Source of the DNA: Chitinimonas arctica
GTDB taxonomy: Bacteria > Pseudomonadota > Gammaproteobacteria > Burkholderiales > Chitinimonadaceae
NCBI RefSeq assembly: GCF_007431345.1
Contig: NZ_CP041730.1
Span: forward strand, 682,001-746,000
Direction: 5' to 3'
Length of the DNA stretch: 64,000 nucleotides
Numbering within the stretch: position 1 is the stretch's first letter; each line of letters starts with the position of its first letter. Below the pieces are notes generated by a model, which worked only from the letters and a program-made list of their open reading frames with translations, was not told where the DNA came from and ran no database searches. Position numbers and translations under genes: made by a program. Below, one piece after another: positions 44,137 through 53,500 of the stretch.

Positions 44137-44991
44137 ATGCGTAAATATCAATTGATCGTTATTTTTTCCGCCATCTTGGCTACGGCCGGAAATGTTCAGG
44201 CTGATACCAGGGCTTTTGCCACGGAAAGTATCGGCACAGCGAAACAGTCGGTTCAAGCGAGTACCCCGACTCCCGTCTACGCAATCGCATGGAATGGCGA
44301 TATGCTTTTCTATAAGCATGCGGGTACGGGCGACGGTTCACCCAACTGGCCTATCCAGGCAGTCAAGATAGGCCATGGCTGGAACTTCAAACAAGTCTTT
44401 GCAGGCGATAATGGGGCCGTCTACGCAATATTGGACAACGGCGACATGCTCTTCTACAAGCATGCGGGCTATAACGACGGCTCGGCCAATTGGCCTATCC
44501 AGGCAAAAAAGATCGGCCACGGCTGGAATTTCAAGCAAGTCTTCGCTGGCGATAATGGCGCCATCTACGCCATACAGGACAACGGCGACATGCTGTTCTA
44601 CCAGCATGCGGGTTTTAATGATGGTTCGGCTAATTGGCCTATCCAAGCCAAAAAGATCGGCCACGGCTGGGATTTCAAACAGGTCTTCGCCGGCGATAAT
44701 GGTTCTGTCTATGCCATCCAGCACAACGGCGACATGCTCTTCTACAAGCATGCGGGGTTTAACGACGGTTCGGCCAATTGGCCCATTCAAGCCAAAAAGA
44801 TAGGTCACGGCTGGAACTTCAAGCAGATCTTCGCTGGCGATAATGGAACCATCTATGCCATCCATGACAATGGCGACATGCGCTTCTACAAGCATGCGGG
44901 CTTCAACGACGGCTCCGTTAACTGGCCTATCCAAGCCCAGAAAATAGGCAATGGCTGGAATTTCCGGCAAGTCTTCGGTGGGAGTAACTGA
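44137..44991 (+). CDS. Secreted tachylectin-2-like beta-propeller protein
   Basis: This 284-aa protein has a signal peptide (cleavage near VQADT, residue 22) and five tandem repeats of about 47 aa. The consensus is YAIxxNGDMLFYKHAGFNDG, NWPIQAKKIGHGW and FKQVFAGDNG. This is the tachylectin-2 type, whose five blades close one propeller binding N-acetylated sugars. No catalytic domain is present, so it is a secreted lectin. The AAGGAGGAG site is strong. GC content is lower than in neighbours. Confidence 0.85.
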   Translation: MRKYQLIVIFSAILATAGNVQADTRAFATESIGTAKQSVQASTPTPVYAIAWNGDMLFYKHAGTGDGSPNWPIQAVKIGHGWNFKQVFAGDNGAVYAILDNGDMLFYKHAGYNDGSANWPIQAKKIGHGWNFKQVFAGDNGAIYAIQDNGDMLFYQHAGFNDGSANWPIQAKKIGHGWDFKQVFAGDNGSVYAIQHNGDMLFYKHAGFNDGSANWPIQAKKIGHGWNFKQIFAGDNGTIYAIHDNGDMRFYKHAGFNDGSVNWPIQAQKIGNGWNFRQVFGGSN

Positions 44992-45361
44992 AGACGGCGG
45001 ATGCAAATCCGGGTTGCAATCGTAAACCTGGCAGGAAGGTGGCCAATGCAGGCCACCTTCCTGCCAGGAAAAGACGATCTGCATGGATTCCTGCGCTCAC
45101 TTGAGCCAAGCCGAACGAGAACGGATTGCGGCGATGCGGGCAGGCGGACGTTCAGAAAAGGAGAAACGTCGGCCAGGTAAAAACGTCGCCGCCGTACTCG
45201 CGCTTAAAAAATAGGCGCCTCGGCGTAATCCACTACCCACCAACACCTTAGCCAACTTGTTCCAGACTTATGCCAGCACTTACCCACAGGGGGTGGGGAT
45301 AGTTTGCTGCTCTCTTCCCGCGATCCTTGAGCAGGCTAGGCCTTGGCGATCTGAGCGTTCG
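44992..45361. other. Intergenic region at the edge of the ATPase/TOPRIM pair
   Basis: About 370 bases with no supportable gene. It holds the hairpin at 45027-45068, and beyond it only short shadow frames. It separates the lectin gene from a lower-GC two-gene module and may be an insertion boundary, but no direct repeat or attachment site was recognised. Confidence 0.5.
45027..45068. terminator. Perfect 18-bp hairpin, possible terminator
   Basis: The arms 45027-45044 and 45051-45068 are perfect reverse complements with a 6-base loop, between the convergent lectin and TOPRIM-like genes. The flanking T tracts are short (TTT on the minus strand, none on plus), so it may act as a weak terminator. 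Confidence 0.55.
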
Positions 45362-46105
45362 TCATGGCAACAGAGGCAATCCTGCGTTCTTGGCTGCTGC
45401 GTGAAGCGCCTGTTTGAAGGCGTTGAAACTCGGCATGTGGATTCGGAGCGGATCGACAGTGCCGTTTACCACCCAGTCGGCTTGCTCGTCAGCCGTCGGA
45501 TCCAGGCCGCCGCATAGCGCCGCCAACTGCTTTTTCAGCGAGTTCGGGCTGTCGTCGTTGCCGGATGCATCCTCAAGTGACGCACAGTTCGCATAGCCTG
45601 GCTGGCGACGTGCGCACAGCAACCAAGCTTCTGACTTGGGGCGCGGTACCATGGGCACCCCCGTGTCACATTCAACTTGCGCGAACCCGCGGCGCATCGA
45701 ATCCACCTTTTCTTGCCAATCTGATGCTGCCGTTGACCTGGTCTTATCGCCATCGCGGAACAATATTGCCAGCACCGGCTGCGCCTCTTGCGTGGAGGTC
45801 TGCTTAGCCAGCAGTCCCAATAGCTGGGCATTGCGCGTGAAGAAGGCAGTGCCCTTGCCATACTTCACACCGGGTAACAACGGCGAGCCTGGTTTGCGCA
45901 AGACAGCCAGTTCGGTCTCATGGACATGCGTGACGCAATCACCTCCGGCCTGGTGCGTCTCCAGCAGGCTGTACTCCGTGTGATGGCGCTCCAACAGTTT
46001 GTCCACTACCCAGGCCATTGGTCCAGGCACGAATGCAATTCCGTCGGCCATCGGCCTCTTATGACCCAAATCCGTTGGCCCTTCCCCAGATAGAATCAAC
46101 CTCAT
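45362..46105 (-). CDS. TOPRIM-like DUF4276-type protein, partner of AAA ATPase
   Basis: This 247-aa protein starts MRLILSGEGPTDLG, where E-G-P-T-D matches the catalytic Glu motif of TOPRIM nucleases. A D-x-D-type motif follows in ILFRDGDKTRST, and a conserved VPRPKSEAWLLCA block, the pattern of DUF4276-like proteins. Such proteins are proposed nucleases paired with an ATPase. The ATG overlaps the ATPase stop as ATGA, so the two are coupled. The pair resembles anti-phage modules such as PARIS or OLD-related systems in logic (inference). Confidence 0.72.
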   Translation of the reverse strand: MRLILSGEGPTDLGHKRPMADGIAFVPGPMAWVVDKLLERHHTEYSLLETHQAGGDCVTHVHETELAVLRKPGSPLLPGVKYGKGTAFFTRNAQLLGLLAKQTSTQEAQPVLAILFRDGDKTRSTAASDWQEKVDSMRRGFAQVECDTGVPMVPRPKSEAWLLCARRQPGYANCASLEDASGNDDSPNSLKKQLAALCGGLDPTADEQADWVVNGTVDPLRIHMPSFNAFKQALHAAAKNAGLPLLP

Positions 46106-47331
46106 GACGCTTGGACTTTCACCAGTGCCATCGCCTCAGCAGGCAGCGCCTCCAGATGCGTGTCGACAAACACCTCACCCGGGCCTAGCAGAGCGAGCTT
46201 CTTCTGCGTGCTGGGTAGATCAAACAGACGAACCACCTTGGTGTGTCCAGCACTGTTCCTATACAGCAGCAATACCGCTTCCCTGGCAATGTCATCTGGC
46301 AAGTAGTTCAACACCAAGGGACTGTGTGTAGTCACGATCACCTGACGCTCAGCGTCGAGCAGCAGCCGCACTAGCTTCTGCATCAACTCCGGGTTGATGC
46401 CGTTTTCGATCTCATCGAAGAGCACGCAGCTTTGACCCAGGTCACCTATCCGTTTGGAATGGTCGGTGGTTTTCGACATGCTCACTTGCGAGAGGATTGC
46501 CAATACGCGCAGCAAACCATCATTTACCTGGCGTGCATCCGACTCAAGACGTGAAGGCGCGGTTTGTACGCTGTCGTACTGCTCAACGATGCGCAGATCT
46601 TTCCAACCCGCCCGCAGCGCGGTAGTTGAAAGTTCTGAAACCTGCGGGTAGAACTTCTTCAGGGCCTTGGTCAGCGCAGCCTTGTCCTTGGCGGGCAAGC
46701 CATGGATAAAAGCACCCAGTCGTTCGCCGCCATAGCCAATATCTGCTCCTTCCTTGGCACGCCGACGCATGGACTGGGGCGACAAAAGGTCGAGCGAGCG
46801 TAGGTTGGCCGCCACATGCTTCAATACACCCAAGGCCGGATGGACATCGCGAACATTGATGAACGAGAGGGTCGATCCCTCGTACTTCATTGAACGCACG
46901 GGATACTGCACCGAGGGTTTACTGTCCGTGCCCGCTACCAGCAACTGCCCATCCTTGATGTGCAGTGCCTGCTCCACGCCGTCGACCGTCACCGTCTCTG
47001 CGGTGCAACGCATCTCGGTAGTATTGAACGCTCCACTCCAGACTATGCGCCCCTCGCCGGGCACCTCTACCTCCAGCTCGAATTGGATCAACTTCTTGAG
47101 CTTCAAGAACCGACTAGTCAAATCAGAAGCTTTCCATTCGCGCTGCTTTAACCACGACGCCACCTGCCCGTTGGCCAAGTGTCCCACAAAGTCGAAAGCC
47201 TGCAGCACCGTGGACTTGCCCGCCCCGTTCAGCCCCACCAAGCAGGTGAACGAACCCAGTTGATGAGGTGTTGGCGGCAGACGGAAGTCGACTAGCGATT
47301 TGAAGTTGTCGATGTAAAAGCCCTTGATCAT
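46102..47331 (-). CDS. AAA ATPase of the AAA_15/AAA_21 (OLD/RecF-like) type
   Basis: This 409-aa ABC-like AAA ATPase starts MIKGFYIDNFKSLVDF and has Walker A GLNGAGKST, a signature-like motif VNDGLLRVLAILSQ, Walker B VLFDEIENGINP and His-switch VIVTTHSPLVLN. This head-domain class works as the sensor or switch subunit in many defence pairs. It is coupled by ATGA to the TOPRIM-like gene downstream. GC is lower than in the flanking NRPS, which fits a transferred cassette. Confidence 0.87.
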   Translation of the reverse strand: MIKGFYIDNFKSLVDFRLPPTPHQLGSFTCLVGLNGAGKSTVLQAFDFVGHLANGQVASWLKQREWKASDLTSRFLKLKKLIQFELEVEVPGEGRIVWSGAFNTTEMRCTAETVTVDGVEQALHIKDGQLLVAGTDSKPSVQYPVRSMKYEGSTLSFINVRDVHPALGVLKHVAANLRSLDLLSPQSMRRRAKEGADIGYGGERLGAFIHGLPAKDKAALTKALKKFYPQVSELSTTALRAGWKDLRIVEQYDSVQTAPSRLESDARQVNDGLLRVLAILSQVSMSKTTDHSKRIGDLGQSCVLFDEIENGINPELMQKLVRLLLDAERQVIVTTHSPLVLNYLPDDIAREAVLLLYRNSAGHTKVVRLFDLPSTQKKLALLGPGEVFVDTHLEALPAEAMALVKVQAS

Positions 47332-47535
47332 GGCCGTTCTTTCTTATCTGTGATGACGCTCATGTCGGCATGGCGTTTTCTCTTATCGGTGTCATGCGGT
47401 CAAGCCTTTCAAAGGCAAGTACGGTCATGCTGTTGATTCCTAAAGGCATAGGAAGTTCGACGAGTCATTTAACGCCCTCCGATACCGTTGGATGCAAAAT
47501 GCTCGTCGCGCTTAAACCGCCCTCCCTCGCTCCCC

Positions 47536-50500
47536 TTACGTTAGCCACCCCTCCAGCAGCGCCGCAAGCTTATCCACGTGCGGAGCCTGCAGCATGGTCA
47601 TGTGATTGCCGCCGGTACCCCACATGCACGGTGCTTCCGCCAGGTCCTGCCAGCGTGGCAACTGGGCAAGGTGGTCGCCCTCGCTCACCACGTGCAGCAC
47701 ACCGGAATAGCGGCTGCCCGGCCGGTAGCGGGTGTTGAGATTGGTTTCGAACACCCGCACGATCCCGCGCAAGGCTGCCAGCGGTGTGGCCGCCGGGATC
47801 CGGCCGGTGGCCGCCAGCGCCGAGCGCAGCAGCCGTAGCTGCTCATCCGGCGCCAAGCCGGCCAAGTCTCGCCGCGTGACACCCAGGGGCTCACCTGGCC
47901 CCAGATCGTAGAGTTCGACCAGCTTTAGCAAGACTTCCAGCCTGGCGTGATGCGCCTGCCCTTCGCCATCCGGTGGCGTGGTATCGAGTAGCGTCAAGGT
48001 CGCCACCTGCTCACCGTCTGCCATCAGCTGGTGCGCCATCTCCAAGGCGATCCAGCCGCCGAAGGAATGCCCCAGCAAATGGTATGGCCCCCTTGGCGCG
48101 ACCTCGCGGATGGCCCGGATATAGGCACGCGCCGCTGCCGGTACATCTCCATGCGGTACCAGATCGCCAAGCAAGCCGCGCGGTTGCAGGCCATGCACGG
48201 TCAGGCGGGCCGGCAACGCCCCGGCCAGGCCGGCGAAGGCGGTGACACTGGCGCCGGCGCCGGGAACACAGAACAGGGCGGGCGCCGTGGCGGCGTGGCC
48301 GGTCCGCAGGGTGAAACGGGGTGCGTAGCGGAATTCGGCACAGTCGGCGGGTTCGCTTGCCGCCCGCGCCAATGCTTCGCCCATGCGTTTGGCCAGATCG
48401 GCTGCGTGGGGCGCTTCCACCATGCTCATATGGTCCCCCGCCACGTCCAGCTTGAGCACGGCCGCGCAAGGCAGGCTGGCGCCATTGGGACGACTGGCCG
48501 GGTCGGCGTCTTGCGCGCTGAACAAGGTCACCGTGACGGGCAGGCGAGGCGGGATATAGTCCACCAGCGCCCGCTTGATGGCGTGCTGCACGGTCAACAA
48601 CCGGGCGAGGGTGTCGATCGGCACCTGCGCCGGCAACAGCCCTTCCTCCTGGCAGATCGCCAGCATGGCATCGGTTTCCTGCCTCGCCGCCAGGTCGGCC
48701 AAACGGGTCCGCATGGCCTCGGGCACATTGGCCAGCAAGGTGTCCGTTTCGGTCAGCTCGGTCGAGTCATAGCGGTCCGGCGTATCCAGCATACCGATGA
48801 ATTGCACCGCCTCGTCCGCGCCCAGCAATTGATGCGCCATCTCGTAGGCGATGGTACCGCCGGCGGACCAGCCGGCCAGCCGGTAGGGGCCATGCGGCTG
48901 GACCTGGCGGATCGCCCGCACATACCGGGCTGCCATCTCCTCCACTCGGCCCTGCGCTTGCTCCCCGGCCACAAGGCCGCTGGCGGCCAGGCCATAGACC
49001 GGCAGATCGGCCGGCAGGCTGCCCAACAGTTCGCCGACATAGGCGATCTCGCCGCCGCCGGGATGGATAAAGAACAGCGGCAAGGCGCTCCCGCCCGTGC
49101 GGAACGGAGTGAGATTGGCTGGCGGCCGTGCCGACACCGGCGCGGCCAAGGCCTGCGCCAAGCCGGCCACGGTGGGTGCGGCAAACAGCTCGCGCAAGGG
49201 GATATCCACACCCAGACGCTGGCGCAAGCGCGCCATCATCTGTACCGCCAGCAGGGAATGGCCGCCCAGTTGGAAGAAATTGTCGTGTCGCCCCACGCGG
49301 TCCACCTTGAGCAGCTCGGCCCAGATCGCGGCGACGGACTGTTCGGCTTCGCCCTGCGGCGCGGCATGGTCGTTACCGCCCACATCGGTCCGGGCCAGTC
49401 CGGCCGGCGCCGGCAGGGCCCGGCGTTCCAGCTTGCCGTTCGGGCTGAGCGGCATGGCGGCCAGGTGGACGAAGGCGGTCGGCACCATATAGTGCGGCAA
49501 GGCTTGCGCCGCCTGCTGCCGCAATGCCTCGGCGCTTACGGGGGCGCCGGTGTGGTACGCCACCAGGCGAACATCGTCGGCCACATCCTCGCGGGCGAGC
49601 ACCACCACCTCCGCTACGCCGTCCAGGCGGGATAGCTGCGCTTCGATCTCGCCCAGCTCGATGCGGAAACCGCGCAGCTTGACCTGGAAGTCGTTGCGGC
49701 CCAGGTAATCCACCGTGCCGTCCGCCAGCCAGCGCGCCAGATCGCCGGTCTTGTATAGGCGCTGGCCAGGCTGAAACGGATCGGCGACATAGCGCTCGGC
49801 GGTCAGCTCCGGTCGATTGAGATAGCCACGGGTCAGGCCGTCACCACCGATGTACAGCTCACCGGCAACACCTACCGGCACGGGCTGGCCCCAGCCATCG
49901 AGGATATGGATGCGGGTATTGGCGATGGGCCGGCCTATGCCCGGGCAGGCCTTGTCCATGCGGGCCAGGGTGGACCAGACCGTGGTTTCGGTCGGCCCGT
50001 ACAGATTCCACAGGACCGGTACCCGCGCCAGCAGCGCTTCGGCCAAGCCGAGCGGCAGTGCTTCGCCCCCGCAGATCACCTTGAGGGGCCGAGGCAGTAT
50101 CGGCCAGTCCTGCTGCATCAACATCCGCCAAGTCGCCGGCGTGCCCTGCAGGAAGCCGACCTCCCAGCGCTCGATCAGGGTACGCAATTGCTGCGGATCG
50201 GCCGCCTGCCCGCGGCTGCCCAGTACCATGCGGGCACCGCAGACCAAGGGCAGGAACAGTTCCGGCACCGACATATCGAAGGACTGCGACGCCAGACTCA
50301 ATAGCGTATCGGTCGCCGCCAGCCCCGGTTCCTGGCGCATGGCGTGCAGCAGGTTGGCGACGTTGCGGTGCTCGACCATGACGCCCTTGGGCCGGCCGGT
50401 TGAGCCGGAGGTGTAGATCACATAGGCCAGTTGTCGCGGATGCTGGCCACCGTGGTCGGGATTGTCGTCGGGGCAAGCCGCGATTTCGTCCCACTGCCTA

Positions 50501-53500
50501 TCCAGCAACACCACGGGCGTATCGCCGATGGGCAGTTCGGCGAGCAGCGGTGCATGGGTCAGCAGGCATATGGGCTTGGCGTCGTCCAGCATATGGGCCA
50601 GGCGCTCGGTCGGATAGGCGGGATCCAGCGGCACATAGGCGGCGCCGGCCTTCAGGATGCCCAGCAATCCGACCATCAGGTCCAGGCCCCGCTCCACCGC
50701 CAGCGCGACCAGGCTGTCCGGCCCGGCGCCCCGGGCGCGTAGATAGTGGGCCAGTTGATTGGCACGCTGGTTGAGCAGCACATAGCTGATCGTCTGCTCG
50801 CCATGTATCACCGCCGTGGCACCGGGGGTAAGGGCTACCTGGGCTTCGATCTGCTGGTGCAGCAGCGCCCGTGGATAGTCGCCGGCGGTTTCGTTCCAGG
50901 CCAGCAACCGCGCTTGGGCGGCGGCATCCAGGATGGGCAGGCGAGCCGGTGCCTGGCTGTCGTCGACCACCATGGCGGCCAGCAAGGTGGTCCAGCTGGC
51001 CAGGAAGCGTTGCACGGTGGCCGGGTCGAACAAGGCGGTGGCGAAATTCAGCCCGCCGGCGATGCCGTCTTCGCTCTCCGCCAGTTGCAAGGCCAGGTCG
51101 CATTGGGCCGTCACCAATTCGCCGTCCATCTCCCCGAGTTCGAGTCCCGGCATGGCCAGATTGCCCGACGGCAGGTTTTGCCAGGTGAAAATGGTCTGGA
51201 ACAAGGGCGTATGGGCCAGGCTGCGTGGGGGTTGTACGGCCTCCACCACCTGGTCGAAGGGCAGTGCCTGATGCTGCTGGGCGGCCAGGACTTGGGTCTT
51301 GGTGTGCCGCAGCAGCTCGGCTACGCTGGCTTGCTCGCCCGGTTTGATGCGCAAGGCCAGGGTATTGACGAAAAAGCCGATCAACGGCTCGACCTCGCTG
51401 CGCTCGCGCCCCGCCACCGGGCTGCCGATCAGCACGTCTTCCTGCTGGCCGAGGCGGCCCATCAGGATCGCCCAGGCAGACAGCAGCGTCATGTACAGGG
51501 TCACGCCATGACGCTGGCCAAGCGCCTTCAGCTCGCGGCTCAGCCGGGCATCCAGCTTGACCGAGAGGGTTGCGCCGGCATGGTCCTGCCGCGCCGGCCG
51601 GGGCCGGTCGGTGGGCAGCTCCAGCAGGGTCGGCGCGCCGGCCAGATAGTCGCGCCAGAAGGCGGTCTGGTCGTCGCCATCGGCCAGGGCCCTTCTTTGC
51701 CAGGCGGCATAGTCGGCATACTGGATGGCCAGCGGCGGCAAGGGATCGGGCTCCCCGCGCAGGAAAGCGCCGTACAGCTGGCTCAGCTCGTTCAGCAAGA
51801 TGCCGACCGACCAGCCGTCCGAGCAGATATGGTGCATGACGATGTGCATTACATGCTCGTCCTCCCTCAGCCTTAGCAGCTGCACCCGTACCGGCAGCTC
51901 GCGGCTCAGGTCGAAGGACAGGGCGGTGTGCGCGGCAGCCAACCTGCCGGCCACCGCTTCGGCATCGGCCTGCCCGCGCAGATCATGCTGGCGGAGGCGC
52001 AATTCTGCTTGTGCCAGCACCCTTTGCACCGGCTGGCCGTCCACTTCCTCGAAACGGGTACGCAGCGCTTCGTGCCGGTCGAGGATGCCTTGTAGCGCAC
52101 GCGCCAATACCCGCGAATCCAGCGCGCCGATCAAGCGCACGGCACCACTGATGTGGTAGGCCTCGCCGGCTCCGTCCATCCGGGTCAGGAACCACAACCT
52201 TTGCTGGGCCAGCGACAGCGGCAGCGGACCATCGCGGCGGACCGGCTCGATCGCACCGCCCTGCGCACGGGCGGCCACGGCGATGCGCAGGGCCAGTTGC
52301 GCCAGCACCGGCTGGTCGAACAACTCGGCCAGCGGCAATTCGACCGCCAGGCTGCCACGCAGGCGCGAAACCAGTTGCACCGCCAGCAGGGAATGGCCGC
52401 CCAGTTCAAAGAAATTATCTTCCCGCCCTACCCGCTCGACCTCGAGCAGGTCTTGCCACAGGCCGGCCAGCACCTGTTCGATATGGCCTTGCGGGGCGAT
52501 ATGACCGGACTTGCCCACCGCCAGGCCGGCCGGCGCCGGCAGGGCCTTGCGGTCCAGCTTGCCGTTCGGTGTCAGGGGCATGGCATCCAGCGCGACATAG
52601 GCAGACGGCAGCATATGCGCCGGCAAGCATTGCGCCGCGTATTGCCGCAAATTTTCGGCCACGGCCGGCGCACCGGTGTAATAAGCGACCAGGCGCACAT
52701 CGCCTGGTACATCCTCGCGCGCCAAGACCACCAGCGCCCCCACTCCGTCGGCTCGGCCCAGTTGTGCTTCGATCTCGCCCAGCTCGATCCGGAAGCCGCG
52801 TAGCTTGACCTGGAAATCGTTGCGGCCCAGATAGGCGATGTTGCCGTCAGCCTGCCAGCGTGCCAGATCGCCCGTCTTGTACAAGCGCCGACCGTGCGGA
52901 TCGGCGACGAAGCGCTCGGCCGTCAGCTCGGGCCGATTCAAATAGCCGCGCGTCACGCCATCGCCGCCGATATATAGCTCGCCCGGCACGCCGATCGGCG
53001 TCGGCCGCATGGCTTCGTCGAGGATATGGACCTGGGTATTGGCAATGGGCCGGCCGATATCGGGCTTGGGCTCGCTTAGCCGGCGCTGGGTGGACCAGAC
53101 CGTGGTTTCGGTCGGTCCGTACAGATTCCACACGGCGGGAACCCGCGCCAGCAGCTGCTCGGCCAGGGCGGGCGGCAGCGCTTCGCCGCCGCACAGCACC
53201 TTGAGCGGGGTGGCCGTGGCCGGCCAGGGTTGCTGGACCAGCATGCGCCAGGTGGCGGGCGTGGCCTGCAGGATGGTGGCTGCCGATTGTGCGATCAAGG
53301 CGGCGAGACGCTCGGCGTTGGCCGCCTGTTCGCGGCTTGCCAGGACGATGCGGGCACCGCAGAGCAGCGGCAGCCACAGTTCCAGGGCGGCAATGTCGAA
53401 GGACAGCGAAGTTACGGCCAGCAGCACATCGCATTCATCCAGGCCAGGCTGGACCCGCATGGCGTGGAGGAAGTTGAGCAGATTGCCGTGCTCGACCATG

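Noticed and set aside
45069..45361. Insertion-sequence end or attachment site beside the ATPase/TOPRIM pair
   Set aside because: No inverted or direct repeat or tRNA fragment could be recognised.
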